64,000 nucleotides of DNA. Source: Pseudomonas oryzihabitans (GTDB taxonomy: Bacteria > Pseudomonadota > Gammaproteobacteria > Pseudomonadales > Pseudomonadaceae). Positions 26,222 through 38,842 of this stretch are shown here, in pieces (the stretch's first letter is position 1; every line of letters begins with the position of its first letter). A model generated the notes under the pieces. That model was given only the letters and a program-made list of their open reading frames with translations. It did no database searches and was not told the origin of the DNA. The stretch spans positions 2,074,001 to 2,138,000 of the forward strand of contig NZ_CP017024.1 of assembly GCF_014522265.1 (NCBI RefSeq), in the 5' to 3' direction. Position numbers and translations under genes: made by a program.

Positions 26222-27058
26222 TCAGATCGGGGTTCGAGCCTCGGACCCCGGGGGTGTCGGCTGTTGCACGCTCGCCAGGCTAGCGGCGAGACGGCTGCGC
26301 GGGTCCTGGCGGAACAGCTGCTGCAGCTGTCCGTAGACGGCCGGATAGTGTTCGCCGAGCAGGTCGGGCGCACTGAAGAAATACTCGCAGGCGACGGCGA
26401 AGAATTCCTCGGGGCTTTCCGCCGCATAGGGGTCGAGCGAGGTCTCGGCGTCCGGATCGGCGTCGAGCTGGCGATTGAGGTCGTCATAGGCGCCTTGCAG
26501 GGCGCTGGTCCAGGCCGCCTGGGGCATGCCTTCGTGCAGCGGCGGCTGGCCGTTGCACAGACCGCCGGCGAGCAGATCGAGGAGGTGGGCGAATTCGTGG
26601 ATGACCAGGTTGTAGGCCTCCCAGCCACCACTGGCCTGGATGCCGGGCCAGGCCAGCACCACCTGGCCGCGATCCCAGGCTTCGCCGTCGCGTTCCTCGT
26701 CCCACTCGTGTTCCAGGCCACCTTCGTCGCGATGGCGCTGCGGGCTGACGAAGGCGTCGGGGTAGACGACGATCTCGCGGACATTGGGATAGAGCGCCGC
26801 TTCCGGCAGGTGCAGCAGCGGCAGCAGGGCCTGGGCGGCCAGCAGCAGGCGGTCGCCGTCGTCCAGTTCCAGGCCCTGGAGCAGGGTCAGGCGCTTCTCG
26901 GCGAGAAACAGCACGCAGTGCTCGCGCAACCAGGTGTCCTCCGCGGCGCTCAGGCCATCGAGGATCGGCAGGCGCTGACGCAGGCGCGCCCAGAGCTCGT
27001 CGGCGATGGCGACCCGCTCCAGCAGGCGCCGTTCGCGCCAGGCGCGCCAGAAACCCAA
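26222..27058 (-). CDS. mtfA: MtfA-family zinc-dependent peptidase
   Basis: The 278-aa protein has the zinc motif H154-E155-F-A-H158 in LVIHEFAHLLD and a downstream ESPEEFFAVACEYFF segment supplying the third ligand. The N-terminal half fits the MtfA domain (LEHEWDEERDGEAWDRGQV). In E. coli MtfA binds the regulator Mlc and has aminopeptidase activity; the partner here is unknown. It lies 4 bp after the upstream DedA gene, so it is probably co-transcribed with it. Confidence 0.9.
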   Translation of the reverse strand: MGFWRAWRERRLLERVAIADELWARLRQRLPILDGLSAAEDTWLREHCVLFLAEKRLTLLQGLELDDGDRLLLAAQALLPLLHLPEAALYPNVREIVVYPDAFVSPQRHRDEGGLEHEWDEERDGEAWDRGQVVLAWPGIQASGGWEAYNLVIHEFAHLLDLLAGGLCNGQPPLHEGMPQAAWTSALQGAYDDLNRQLDADPDAETSLDPYAAESPEEFFAVACEYFFSAPDLLGEHYPAVYGQLQQLFRQDPRSRLAASLASVQQPTPPGSEARTPI

Positions 27059-27062
27059 GGAC

Positions 27063-27710
27063 TCAGACTCCGCTCTGGACCGCGGCGCGCCGGCTCTTGA
27101 TCAGGCCGAGGATCATCGGCAGCAGGGAGATACCGATGATCGCCAGCACCATCAGGGTGAGATTCTGCTTGATGAAGGGCACGTTGCCGAAGAAGTAGCC
27201 CAGGCTCACCAGACCGCCGACCCAGAGCAGCGAGCCGAGCACGCTGTAGGCGAGGAAGTAGGGATAGTGCATGCGGCCCACGCCGGCGACGAAGGGGGCG
27301 AAGGTGCGGATGATGGGCAGGAAGCGCGCCAGGGTGATGGTCTTGCCGCCGTGGTGCTCGTAGAAGGCCTGGGTGCGCAGCAGGTAGTCGCGGCGAAAGA
27401 TCTTGGAATGGGGGTTGCTGAACAGCTTGTCGCCGGCGAAGCGGCCGATCAGGTAGTTGGTGCTGTCGCCCGCCACCGCGGCGAACATCAGCAGGCCGGC
27501 GAGCAGATAGGGGTCCATGTCGCCAAGGGCGGAGAGGGCGCCGGCGATGAACAGCAGGGAGTCGCCGGGCAGGAAGGGCATGACCACCAGACCCGTCTCG
27601 CAGAAGATCACGGCGAAGAGAATGACGTAGATCCAGGTGCCGTACTGGGCTACCAACCCGCTGAGATAGACGTCGAGGTGCAGGATCAGATCGATCGGGT
27701 TGAATTCCAT
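27063..27710 (-). CDS. DedA-family membrane protein
   Basis: The 215-aa inner-membrane protein has the DedA/VTT signature: [34 protein letters not shown] and the basic-acidic [18 protein letters not shown] segment, with about five hydrophobic stretches. DedA proteins act in lipid-carrier or phospholipid flipping and support envelope homeostasis. It is followed by mtfA after 4 bp. Specific substrate is not inferable. Confidence 0.92.
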   Translation of the reverse strand: MEFNPIDLILHLDVYLSGLVAQYGTWIYVILFAVIFCETGLVVMPFLPGDSLLFIAGALSALGDMDPYLLAGLLMFAAVAGDSTNYLIGRFAGDKLFSNPHSKIFRRDYLLRTQAFYEHHGGKTITLARFLPIIRTFAPFVAGVGRMHYPYFLAYSVLGSLLWVGGLVSLGYFFGNVPFIKQNLTLMVLAIIGISLLPMILGLIKSRRAAVQSGV

Positions 27711-27843
27711 GGGGCGTGCCTACCGTAGTTGCGAGGGTCCGGCGGCGATTATAAGGGCAGCCGGGGCCAGCGTTTGTGGCCTGGTCGAGATCGGCGCCGG
27801 GAAAAAACGCCAGCCGCTCAGAGGTCAGGGTAGGCGAAAGGTT

Positions 27844-27873
27844 CACTCCCGCGCTGGGGCCGACGCGGGAGTG
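27844..27873 (-). terminator. Hairpin terminator after adhP
   Basis: CACTCCCGCG and CGCGGGAGTG form a perfect 10-bp stem with a 10-nt loop, 13 bp past the alcohol dehydrogenase stop. The tail on the minus strand is AACCTTTC, so U richness is modest. Confidence 0.65.
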
Positions 27874-27885
27874 GCGCGCTGGTTC

Positions 27886-28917
27886 TCAGCCCAGCGCCAT
27901 GTCGATCACCACCCGACCCTCGATACCGCCGCCGTGCATGCGGGCGAAGATGTCGTTGATGTTCTCCAGCGGCTCGGCGCTCACCGTGGCCTTGACCTTG
28001 CCTTCGCCGGCGAAGTCCAGCGCCTCCTGCAGGTCCAGGCGGGTGCCGACGATGGAGCCACGCACCGTGGTGCCGTTGAGCACCATGTCGAAGATCGACA
28101 GCGGGAAGTCACCCGGCGGCAGGCCGTTGAGGGCGATGGTGCCGCCGCGGCGGGTCATGCCGATGGCCTGCTCGAAGGCCTTGGGCGACACCGCCGTGAC
28201 CAGGGCGCCATGGGCGCCGCCGATCTCCTTCTTCAGGTAGGCCGCCGGGTCCTGCTCGCGGGCGTTGACGGTGACCTCGGCGCCCAGGCGGCGGGCGAGG
28301 TCGAGCTTCCGGTCGTCCACGTCCACCGCCGCCACGTTCAGGCCCATGGCCCGGGCGTACTGCACCGCCATGTGGCCGAGGCCGCCGATGCCGGAGATCA
28401 CCACCCAGTTGCCCGGGCGGGTGTCGGTCATCTTCAGGCCCTTGTAGACGGTGACCCCGGCGCAGAGGATGGGCGCGATCTCGACGAAGCCGACGTTGTC
28501 CGGCAGGCGGCCGACGTAGCCGGCATCGGCCAGGGTGTATTCGGCGAAGCCGCCGTTCACCGAATAGCCGGTGTTCTGCTGGGATTCGCAGAGGGTCTCC
28601 CAACCGCCCAGGCAATGCTCGCAATGACCGCAGGTGGAATACAGCCAGGGCACCCCGACCCGGTCACCTTCCTTGACATGGGTGACCCCGGCGCCCACCG
28701 CCACCACATGGCCGACGCCTTCGTGACCGGGGATGAAGGGCGGATTGGGCTTGACCGGCCAATCGCCCTGGGCGGCATGCAGATCGGTGTGGCAGACGCC
28801 GCTGGCGGCGATCTTGACCAGTACCTGGCCGGCACCCGGGGTGGGCACCTCGACTTCGCGGAATTCCAGGGGTTTGCCAAAGGCGGTGACGACAGCGGCT
28901 TTCATTGTTTTAGGCAT
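27886..28917 (-). CDS. adhP: Zinc-dependent alcohol dehydrogenase
   Basis: The 343-aa medium-chain enzyme has catalytic zinc ligands C42 and H65-E66 ([12 protein letters not shown]). Structural zinc cysteines are C96, C99, C102 and C110. The NAD loop is [13 protein letters not shown]. It fits the AdhP/ethanol-active bacterial class. The ATG at 28917 with GAGGGA upstream matches the family N-terminus. It is near an aldehyde dehydrogenase on the same strand but separated by a terminator, so it likely has its own promoter. Together the two could oxidise ethanol to acetate. Confidence 0.93.
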   Translation of the reverse strand: MPKTMKAAVVTAFGKPLEFREVEVPTPGAGQVLVKIAASGVCHTDLHAAQGDWPVKPNPPFIPGHEGVGHVVAVGAGVTHVKEGDRVGVPWLYSTCGHCEHCLGGWETLCESQQNTGYSVNGGFAEYTLADAGYVGRLPDNVGFVEIAPILCAGVTVYKGLKMTDTRPGNWVVISGIGGLGHMAVQYARAMGLNVAAVDVDDRKLDLARRLGAEVTVNAREQDPAAYLKKEIGGAHGALVTAVSPKAFEQAIGMTRRGGTIALNGLPPGDFPLSIFDMVLNGTTVRGSIVGTRLDLQEALDFAGEGKVKATVSAEPLENINDIFARMHGGGIEGRVVIDMALG

Positions 28918-29118
28918 GACGAGTCCCTCATGGAGGCATGATGCGTGGATGAAGCCAGACGGGGCCTGCGCCGGGACGCACCTGTCCACCACGGGCGGCC
29001 GCTGCGTCTAGCGTCGGCCACCCACGGGGCGGGGGTGTTGATCCAGGTCAGGTGGGAGGCGCGCCCCGACGTCCTGCTGAGGCGCGCGATCCAGGCGTCG
29101 TCTTCGCGGAGCGACCTT

Positions 29119-29158
29119 GACCCCGGGGTAGCGCCAGTGGCGGCCGCACCCCGGGGTC
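29119..29158 (-). terminator. Strong hairpin after the aldehyde dehydrogenase gene
   Basis: GACCCCGGGGT (29119-29129) and ACCCCGGGGTC (29148-29158) make a perfect 11-bp stem just beyond the aldehyde dehydrogenase stop. Outer bases (GACCT/AGGTC) can extend the pairing. It probably separates that transcript from adhP. Confidence 0.7.
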
Positions 29159-29170
29159 TACAGGTCGCCT

Positions 29171-30691
<1,521 letters not shown>

Positions 30692-30739
30692 GGTGGGTCT
30701 CCTGTTTGTTCTTGTAGGAAGAGCGGCGCTCCGATCCTG

Positions 30740-30756
30740 AGCAAGGCGCGGGCCAA
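30740..30756 (-). promoter_or_regulatory. Sigma-54 promoter for the aldehyde dehydrogenase
   Basis: Read on the minus strand, TTGGCCCGCGCCTTGCT has GG and GC separated by exactly 10 nt. It matches the TTGGCACG-N4-TTGCT consensus well. It lies about 50 bp upstream of the start. Confidence 0.75.
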
Positions 30757-30820
30757 GTCGGGCGAACCCGCATGGTTGCGGCCTTGCAGTCTTTTCCGGG
30801 GAAAGCCGCCAGCTGCCACT

Positions 30821-30880
30821 GTGACAGAGCTGTCACCCCTTGGCGTGACAGCTTGTCACCTGGGGGTGACAGAGTGCCCA
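30821..30880. promoter_or_regulatory. Three operator repeats (activator sites) between divergent genes
   Basis: GTGACAGAGCTGTCAC (30821-30836) and GTGACAGCTTGTCAC (30845-30859) are palindromes. GTGACAGAGTGCCCA (30866-30880) is an imperfect third copy. Starts are 24 and 21 bp apart, about two helical turns. They lie 65-140 bp upstream of the sigma-54 promoter, the usual place for activator binding. Confidence 0.75.
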
Positions 30881-30939
30881 GTCCGCCCGATTTGGCCTAT
30901 GCTGGAGGCCGCGCAGACGCCCCGCGGAGGACAACGACA

Positions 30940-32831
<1,892 letters not shown>

Positions 32832-32832
<1 letters not shown>

Positions 32833-33019
32833 GAGCCTGTTCAAAGTCTGCTGCGCGTCGGCCAAACGGCGTTGAAAATGGCCTGGAAGGCCAGCCCCGT
32901 CGGAATGCTCATTTACTCTTTGTAAACTCGAGCGCGAGTCCGATCCGCTTCCTCAGCTATTTTCGCGGGGCCGCCTAGGCCTTGTTTGACTCTAGCTCGC
33001 GAGCCTTTGAGCAGGCTCT
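32832..33019. mobile_element. 188-bp MITE-like element with terminal inverted repeats
   Basis: The stretch is bounded by AGAGCCTGTTCAAAG (32832-32846) and CTTTGAGCAGGCTCT (33005-33019), complementary at 14 of 15 positions. There is no ORF of note inside. It sits exactly between two convergent genes and overlaps both stop codons, replacing any ordinary terminator. I recall similar short elements scattered in Pseudomonas genomes. No transposase is nearby. Confidence 0.7.
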
Positions 33020-34178
33020 AGCGCACCTGCTTGCACAGGTGGGCGATGCAGGGCGAGACGAACAGACTGCCGCGGTAGGCGCCGGCCAGGGTGCGGCTGG
33101 CGACCAGGGTCCACAGCAGCGCCAGCAGCAGCACCAGCACGGCGCCCAGGCCAGTAAAGAAGGGCGCCGCCAGGGCTTCGCCCAGGCGCAGGGTGGTCAG
33201 GGCATAGACGCCCAGGGGAAAGGTGAAGCCCCACCAGCCCAGGTTGAAGGGCATGCCGTCCCGGGCCTGGCGCTGGGTCACCAGCACCGCCAGCGCCAGC
33301 CACCAGAGTCCCAGGCCCCAGAGCAGCAGCGCACCCAGCAGGCCCAGGCCCCGGGCGATCTCGCCAATACCGACCAGGCCATGGGCGGCGAACACCGCGG
33401 GCGCAGCGCTGCCCAGCACCAGTAGCCCCAGGGCGCCGGTGGCGATCGGGCCCAGCGCCAGCCAGCTCGACGCGGCCATGCTGGCCGGCGGCAGTTTGTG
33501 CAGTGCCAGGCGCAACAGCAGGATCACCAGCAGGCTGAGGGCGACCGGGACCGAATAGGCCCAGAGCACATAGCTGGCGACGAGCACGCTGAATTGCTCG
33601 CTGACCGCCAGATGCGGCACCAGCAGGCCACCACTGGCCGCCGCCACCTCCGCGGCCACCACCGGCAGCAGCCAGACGGCGGTCATCTGGTCGATGCGAT
33701 GCGCCTGGCGGGTAAACATCAGATAGGGGATCAGCACTCCGCAAGCCAGCGCCATGGCCGCATCCAGCCACCAGAGGCCGAGCGCCAGGGGCACCACCGC
33801 CGCGCCCCAGCGCGGCAGGCCGAACAGCAACAGGCCGTTGATCAGCGTGGCCAGGCCCATGGGGATGGTGCCGATAAACATCGAGACAGTGGCGTGGGCG
33901 AAGATTTCGCGGGCCTCGTCGAAGAACAGCAACCAGCGCGCGGCATAGAGCCCGGAGAACAGACAGAACAGCAGTACAGCGAGCAGCCAGAGGCCCTCGG
34001 CGAGGACGGGCAATCCAGGAAACCGCCAGGGACAGGCGGCCAGGGCAAGGGCCAGCACGCCGGTGCCCATGGTCACGGCGAACCAGTTGGGGGTGAACTG
34101 GCGGATGACCTCCAGGGGGCGGTCGAGCTGGCTGAAGGGTCTGAGTGCCTGCTCGGGGACAGCGGCGAAAAGCGGCAT
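33018..34178 (-). CDS. SLAC1/TehA-family (TDT) anion or sulfite transporter
   Basis: The 386-aa protein has about ten hydrophobic segments and the family signature near the N-terminus (TPNWFAVTMGTGVLALAL). This is the tellurite-resistance/dicarboxylate transporter superfamily, which includes SLAC1 channels and fungal sulfite exporters; the cargo cannot be told from sequence. The stop lies within the right end of the MITE-like element. Upstream is an unusually AT-rich patch (about 34225-34272), probably the promoter. Confidence 0.85.
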   Translation of the reverse strand: MPLFAAVPEQALRPFSQLDRPLEVIRQFTPNWFAVTMGTGVLALALAACPWRFPGLPVLAEGLWLLAVLLFCLFSGLYAARWLLFFDEAREIFAHATVSMFIGTIPMGLATLINGLLLFGLPRWGAAVVPLALGLWWLDAAMALACGVLIPYLMFTRQAHRIDQMTAVWLLPVVAAEVAAASGGLLVPHLAVSEQFSVLVASYVLWAYSVPVALSLLVILLLRLALHKLPPASMAASSWLALGPIATGALGLLVLGSAAPAVFAAHGLVGIGEIARGLGLLGALLLWGLGLWWLALAVLVTQRQARDGMPFNLGWWGFTFPLGVYALTTLRLGEALAAPFFTGLGAVLVLLLALLWTLVASRTLAGAYRGSLFVSPCIAHLCKQVR

Positions 34179-34224
34179 GGCAGGGCTCCTGAAAGGGAAG
34201 GCCTTCAGGCTAAGTCTGCTCGCT

Positions 34225-34272
34225 TATCATTAAAAATGAATGATTATGAAATATTAAACTATTTGATAGATA
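34225..34272. promoter_or_regulatory. AT-rich patch, probable promoter region of the SLAC1-type gene
   Basis: About 48 bp is strongly AT-rich (TCATTAAAAATGAATGATTA and following), rare in this GC-rich window. It lies about 50 bp upstream of the transporter start. It includes the small palindrome TCATT-AAA-AATGA. No specific sigma-factor match was fixed. Confidence 0.4.
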
Positions 34273-34273
34273 A

Positions 34274-34302
34274 GGCGCTGCCCGTGTTGGGCAGGCAGCG
34301 CC
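34274..34302 (-). terminator. Hairpin after the secreted-repeat gene
   Basis: GGCGCTGCC (34274-34282) and GGCAGCGCC (34294-34302) form a perfect 9-bp stem just beyond the stop at 34309. On the minus strand it is followed by TTATCT rather than a full T run. Confidence 0.55.
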
Positions 34303-34308
34303 CGGGCA

Positions 34309-34683
34309 TCAGGGCTTGGCCACGTGCCAGACCTGATTGACCCCATCACCACTGGTATCGCCCGGCTTGCTGTCCTTGACCCAGGTGTAGAGCGGCTTGC
34401 CCTGGTAGGCCCATTGCTGGCTGCCGTCGTCGCGGGTCACCAGGCTGTAGCCATCGGCGGCCTTGGCGCCTGCTGCGGCTGTCAGCGGTGGCCAGTTCTG
34501 GGCGCAGGGACCGTTGCAGGCGGACTTGCCCGCGCTGTCCTTGGCGAAGGTGTAGAGCGTCATGCCCTTGCCGTCGACGAGCACCTTGCCCAGGGCGGTG
34601 TCGGCGACCTTGGTTGGTGCGGCGGCCAGGGCCAGGCTGGCGAAGGAGAGGGTTGCAGCGGTGATCAGCAGGTGTTTCAGCAT
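34309..34683 (-). CDS. Secreted-repeat (COG4315) periplasmic protein
   Basis: The 124-aa product has a signal peptide (residues 1-20, ending LALAAAP). Two secreted-repeat units follow, built around DGKGMTLYTFAKDSAGKSAC and YQGKPLYTWVKDSKPGDTSG, with a CNGPCAQNWPPL motif between. These small proteins are common in Proteobacteria and have no firm function. The ATG at 34683 directly opens the signal peptide; a longer upstream frame is not coding. Confidence 0.85.
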   Translation of the reverse strand: MLKHLLITAATLSFASLALAAAPTKVADTALGKVLVDGKGMTLYTFAKDSAGKSACNGPCAQNWPPLTAAAGAKAADGYSLVTRDDGSQQWAYQGKPLYTWVKDSKPGDTSGDGVNQVWHVAKP

Positions 34684-34891
34684 GGTCGACCTCTTGTGCT
34701 TGTTATCAGGGCGAACGGACCTACGGCGATGCGGGCATCCGGAAAGCCAGGGATGCCTTGCGCACTCTAGTCGAAATCCTGCCGGCCGGGGCGGGCGCAG
34801 CGCCGGGTTATCCGCGACGGCCATCGCTCCGGCGGCGCGGCACCCCGTGCTAACCTTGCCGCCGTTAATTCTGCAGCGGAGCCCGCCTGTC

Positions 34892-36247
34892 ATGCACATC
34901 CACATCCTCGGTATCTGCGGCACCTTCATGGGGTCGCTCGCGGTGCTGGCCAAGGAAGCCGGCCATCGCGTGACCGGCTCCGATGCCAACGTCTATCCGC
35001 CCATGAGCACCCAGCTGGAGGCCCAGGGCATCGAGCTGACCCAGGGTTACGATCCGGCCCAGCTCGATCCGGCGCCGGACCTGGTGGTGATCGGCAACGC
35101 CCTGTCGCGCGGCAATCCGGCGGTGGAATACGTGCTGGACCAGGGGCTGCCCTATGTCTCCGGTCCCCAGTGGCTGGCCGAGCACGTCCTGCAGGGTCGC
35201 TGGGTGCTGGCGGTCGCCGGGACCCACGGCAAGACCACCACCACCAGCATGCTGGCCTGGGTGCTGGAGCACGCCGGCATGAGTCCGGGCTTTCTCATCG
35301 GCGGGGTACCGCAGAATTTCGGCATCTCGGCGCGCCTGGGTGGCACGCCCTTCTTCGTGGTGGAAGCCGACGAATACGACAGCGCCTTCTTCGACAAGAG
35401 ATCCAAGTTCGTCCACTACCGGCCGCGGACCACCATCCTCAACAACCTGGAATACGATCACGCGGACATCTTTCCGGATCTCGCGGCCATCGAGCGGCAG
35501 TTCCACCATCTGGTGCGGACGATTCCCAGCAGCGGCCTGATCATCCACCCCACTGCCGAAACGGCCCTGGTGCGGGTGCTGGAGATGGGCTGCTGGACCC
35601 CGGTACAGACCACCGGCGCTGGCGGCCAATGGCAGGCCCGCCTGCTGGCCGAGGACGGCTCGCGCTTCGAGGTGCTGTTCGACGGCGAGGTGCAGGGCAC
35701 GGTGAACTGGGAACTGACCGGCCAGCACAACGTGGCCAATGCCCTGGCCACCCTGGCGGCGGCTCGTCATGTCGGGGTGGTGCCAAGCATGGGCGTCGCC
35801 GCCCTGAGCGAATTCCGTAGCGTGAAGCGGCGCATGGAGAAGGTCGCCGAGGTGCGTGGGGTGACCGTCTACGACGACTTCGCCCACCATCCCACCGCCA
35901 TCGCCACCACCCTGCAGGGGCTGCGCGCCCGGGTCGGTGGCGAGCGGATCATCGCCGTCATCGAGCCGCGCTCCAATTCCATGAAACTGGGCGCCCACCG
36001 TGACGGCCTGCCGGACAGCGTCACCGGCGCCGACAGCGTCATCTGGTACGCCCCGCCGAATCTGGGCTGGGACCTGGCCGGAACGGCCGAGGCCTGCGCC
36101 GTACCGGCGGTGGTCTGCGATTCCCTGGACGCCATCATCACGCGGGTCCAGGCCGAGCTGGACGGACCCACCCACGTGGTGATCATGAGCAACGGCGGTT
36201 TCGGCGGACTGCACGGCAAGCTGGCCGCGGCCCTGGAGCAGGCATGA
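34892..36247 (+). CDS. mpl: UDP-MurNAc:L-Ala-D-Glu-mDAP ligase (cell-wall recycling)
   Basis: The 451-aa Mur ligase reattaches recycled murein tripeptide to UDP-MurNAc. It shows [20 protein letters not shown] at the N-terminus, the ATP loop [13 protein letters not shown], the central [17 protein letters not shown] and the C-terminal [11 protein letters not shown]. All match Mpl rather than MurC. Its stop overlaps ubiX (ATGA). The start fits the family; upstream in-frame ATG codons are too far. Confidence 0.96.
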   Translation: MHIHILGICGTFMGSLAVLAKEAGHRVTGSDANVYPPMSTQLEAQGIELTQGYDPAQLDPAPDLVVIGNALSRGNPAVEYVLDQGLPYVSGPQWLAEHVLQGRWVLAVAGTHGKTTTTSMLAWVLEHAGMSPGFLIGGVPQNFGISARLGGTPFFVVEADEYDSAFFDKRSKFVHYRPRTTILNNLEYDHADIFPDLAAIERQFHHLVRTIPSSGLIIHPTAETALVRVLEMGCWTPVQTTGAGGQWQARLLAEDGSRFEVLFDGEVQGTVNWELTGQHNVANALATLAAARHVGVVPSMGVAALSEFRSVKRRMEKVAEVRGVTVYDDFAHHPTAIATTLQGLRARVGGERIIAVIEPRSNSMKLGAHRDGLPDSVTGADSVIWYAPPNLGWDLAGTAEACAVPAVVCDSLDAIITRVQAELDGPTHVVIMSNGGFGGLHGKLAAALEQA

Positions 36248-36879
36248 TGGCCGGCCCGGAACGCATCACCCTGGCGCTGACCGGCGCCTCCGGCTCCCAG
36301 TACGGCCTGCGCCTGCTGGACTGCCTGGTGCAGGAGGAGCGCGAGGTGCACTTCCTCATCTCCAAGGCCGCGCAACTGGTGATGGCCACCGAGACCGACG
36401 TGGTGCTGCCACCCAAGCCCCAGGCCATGCAGGCCTTTCTCACCGAATACACCGGCGCGGCCCCTGGCCAGGTACGGGTATTCGGCCAGAGCGACTGGAT
36501 GGCGCCGCCGGCGTCCGGTTCCAGCGCCCCGGCGGCCATGGTGGTCTGCCCCTGTTCCACCGGCACCCTCTCGGCCATCGCCACCGGCGCCAGCAACAAC
36601 CTCATCGAGCGCGCCGCCGACGTGGCCCTCAAGGAGCGACGGCAGCTGATCCTGGTGCCACGCGAGTCGCCGTTCTCCAGCATCCACCTGGAGAACATGC
36701 TCAAGCTGTCCAACCTGGGCGTGACCATCCTGCCGGCTTCGCCGGGCTTCTACCACCAGCCGCAGACCCTCGACGACCTGGTGGACTTCGTGGTGGCGCG
36801 CATCCTCAATACCCTGGGCATCCCCCAGGACATGCTGCCGCGCTGGGGCGAACATCACCTGTCCGGCAACGATGACTAG
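36244..36879 (+). CDS. ubiX: Flavin prenyltransferase UbiX
   Basis: The 211-aa enzyme makes prenylated FMN, the cofactor of UbiD decarboxylase in ubiquinone synthesis. Seen are [55 protein letters not shown] and [13 protein letters not shown]. It is coupled to mpl by a 4-bp overlap and overlaps the following lipoprotein gene by 8 bp. Confidence 0.96.
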   Translation: MMAGPERITLALTGASGSQYGLRLLDCLVQEEREVHFLISKAAQLVMATETDVVLPPKPQAMQAFLTEYTGAAPGQVRVFGQSDWMAPPASGSSAPAAMVVCPCSTGTLSAIATGASNNLIERAADVALKERRQLILVPRESPFSSIHLENMLKLSNLGVTILPASPGFYHQPQTLDDLVDFVVARILNTLGIPQDMLPRWGEHHLSGNDD

Positions 36880-37168
36880 GGCGGTGCGCCTCGGTCTGCT
36901 GCTGACGGCCATGCTGCTCCTCGGCGGCTGCGCCACGGCGCGCACCCTGGACGCCGCCAAGCCCGGCGCGCCGGTGGTCTATGCCGGTACCCGGCTGGAT
37001 CTCTATGCGCTGCAGGGCGGCTGCTGCGCCCAGGAGCGCTTCGGTGCCGAGGCGCCGGCCTGGCCGGTGCTGGACCTGCCCGCCAGCGCCCTGCTCGATA
37101 CCCTGCTGCTGCCGTTGTCCCTGCCTGCCGCCATCGGTGGGCGGGGCAGTGTGCGTGGCGGCCTCTAG
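36872..37168 (+). CDS. YceK/YidQ-family lipoprotein
   Basis: The 98-aa protein has a lipoprotein signal (lipobox LLGGC at about residues 16-20), a short domain with [11 protein letters not shown] and a C-terminal hydrophobic tract around [14 protein letters not shown]. This is the pattern of the DUF1375 YceK family. It overlaps the end of ubiX by 8 bp. Its stop shares a CTAG tetramer with the stop of the convergent MocR gene, a 4-bp tail-to-tail overlap. Confidence 0.75.
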   Translation: MTRAVRLGLLLTAMLLLGGCATARTLDAAKPGAPVVYAGTRLDLYALQGGCCAQERFGAEAPAWPVLDLPASALLDTLLLPLSLPAAIGGRGSVRGGL

Positions 37169-38568
37169 AACGCCTTCAGCAACTCGCCAAGCCTGGCCAT
37201 GGCCGCCTCGCTGCGGGCGTCCCAGGGATGACCGCAATTGAGTCTGATGCAGTGGCGAAAGCCCTGCTGCGCGGAAAAGATCGGCCCCGGCGCCAGGCTG
37301 ATGCCCTCGGCCAGGGCCTGGCGGTAGAGCGCCAGGCTGTCCACGCGCTGCGGCAGTTCGAACCAGAGAAAGTAGCCGCCCTGGGGCCGGCTGACGTGGG
37401 TGTCGGCGGGAAAATAACGCCGCGCCGCGGCCAGCATGGCCTGGCGCTGGCGGTCGAGACTCAGGCGCAGGCGACGCAGGTGGCGATCGTAGCCGCCGTG
37501 CTGCAGATAGTCGGCCAGGGCGGCCTGGGCCGGCATCGAGGGGGTGATGGTGGTCATCAGTCGCAGCCGGGCGACGGCTCCCGCCTGACGACCGGCGGCG
37601 ATCCAGCCGATCCGATAGCCGGGCGCCAGGCATTTGGAAAAGGAGCCGCAGTGCAGCACCAGGCCGTCGTGGTCGAAGCGCTTGATGGGGCGGTGCGGTT
37701 CGCTGCCGCTGTAGAGCTCGGCATAGACGTCGTCTTCCAGTAGCGGCACCTGATGGCGTTGCAGCAGGCCATAGAGGCGCTGCTGGGAGCGGTCGTCGAG
37801 ACTGACCCCGGTGGGATTCTGCAGGCCGCTCATGAACCAGCAGGCCTTGATCGGCAGGCGGGTCAGGGCCTCTTCCAGGGCATCGAGATTGAGGCCGTGC
37901 TCGGGGTCCACCGGGATTTCCACCGCCTTGAGCTGCAGCCGCTCCAGTACCTGCAGGCTGGCGTAGAAGGCCGGACTTTCCACCGCGACCAGATCGCCGG
38001 GGCGGGTCAGACTCTGCAGGCCCAGGTTGAGGGCTTCCAGGGCGCCGTGGGTGATCACCAGTTCTTCGCCGACCTCGGGCATGCCGGCCAGGCCGTAGCG
38101 CCGGGCGATCTGCCGCCGCAGTTCGGGATGGCCGGGGGTGACGTAGGCGGTGAGATCCTGGGCGGGCAGGTCGCGCAGGCCGTGGGCCATGCTGCGGGCC
38201 AGGCGCGCCAGGGGAAAGAGATCGGGGCTGGGAAAGGCCGAGCCGAAGGGGACGATGTCCGAGTCCTGCAGCGACTGCAGCACCGAATAGACCAGGTCGC
38301 TTACCGCGACTTCGGTGCCCTCCAGGGGCGCCAGCAGTGGCGCCGCGTCCCGCGCCCGGGCCGGTTCGCGGACGAAATAGCCGGATCGTTCGCGGGCCTC
38401 GATCAGCCCGCGACTCTCCAGCAGGTAATAGGCCTGGAACACCGTGGAGGGGCTGATGCCGTGGGTCTGGCTGGCGTTGCGCACCGACGGCAGCCGCTCG
38501 CCGGGGGCGAGAACGCCGCGGGTCATCAGGATGGCGAGCTGGTCGGCGAATCTTTCGTAGCGCTTCAT
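37165..38568 (-). CDS. MocR-type regulator (GntR HTH + aminotransferase-like domain)
   Basis: The 467-aa protein joins an N-terminal GntR-type winged helix (LPSVRNASQTHGISPSTVF, about residues 24-42) to a fold-type I aminotransferase-like domain. The PLP lysine lies in GSFSKCLAPGYRIGW. MocR proteins usually bind PLP or PLP-amino-acid adducts and control vitamin B6 or amino-acid genes. The target is not evident; the neighbouring genes do not point to one. Confidence 0.88.
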   Translation of the reverse strand: MKRYERFADQLAILMTRGVLAPGERLPSVRNASQTHGISPSTVFQAYYLLESRGLIEARERSGYFVREPARARDAAPLLAPLEGTEVAVSDLVYSVLQSLQDSDIVPFGSAFPSPDLFPLARLARSMAHGLRDLPAQDLTAYVTPGHPELRRQIARRYGLAGMPEVGEELVITHGALEALNLGLQSLTRPGDLVAVESPAFYASLQVLERLQLKAVEIPVDPEHGLNLDALEEALTRLPIKACWFMSGLQNPTGVSLDDRSQQRLYGLLQRHQVPLLEDDVYAELYSGSEPHRPIKRFDHDGLVLHCGSFSKCLAPGYRIGWIAAGRQAGAVARLRLMTTITPSMPAQAALADYLQHGGYDRHLRRLRLSLDRQRQAMLAAARRYFPADTHVSRPQGGYFLWFELPQRVDSLALYRQALAEGISLAPGPIFSAQQGFRHCIRLNCGHPWDARSEAAMARLGELLKAF

Positions 38569-38713
38569 GCAGGGCCAGGGCAGGGGAGACCGTCACTATA
38601 GCGAGCACGGCGCCATCTGATCCGGTTTTTCCCGTGTCTACCTGCTGCTGTAACGCGAGCGCCTTGGGGCCTAAGCTTTACCCATCCCTTTCTGGCATCC
38701 CTCGGAGGCAGCC

Positions 38714-38842
38714 ATGGACGATGGTATCTTCATGATTCTCTTCAGCCTGCTCGCGCTCATCCTGCTCGGCGGCGGCTACTACGCCTGCGTGGTATTGAAC
38801 AAGGACCGGCGCGACGTGGAAAAGAACGATCAGCTGCGCTGA
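38714..38842 (+). CDS. Small single-pass membrane protein, 42 aa
   Basis: A strong GGAGG at 38704-38708 and an ATG at 38714 open a 43-codon frame encoding MDDGIFMILFSLLALILLGG, then GYYACVVLNKDRRDVEKNDQLR. It has one hydrophobic helix (residues 5-27) and a basic/acidic cytoplasmic tail, a typical small membrane protein. It overlaps the 3' end of the convergent ybaK gene by 13 bp. I do not recognise a family. Confidence 0.7.
   Translation: MDDGIFMILFSLLALILLGGGYYACVVLNKDRRDVEKNDQLR

Noticed and set aside
28935-28960. Possible sigma-54 promoter for adhP (GG-N10-GC on the minus strand)
   Set aside because: TGGCTTCATCCACGCAT keeps the spacing, but the -12 half is poor and no GTGACA operators lie upstream of it.
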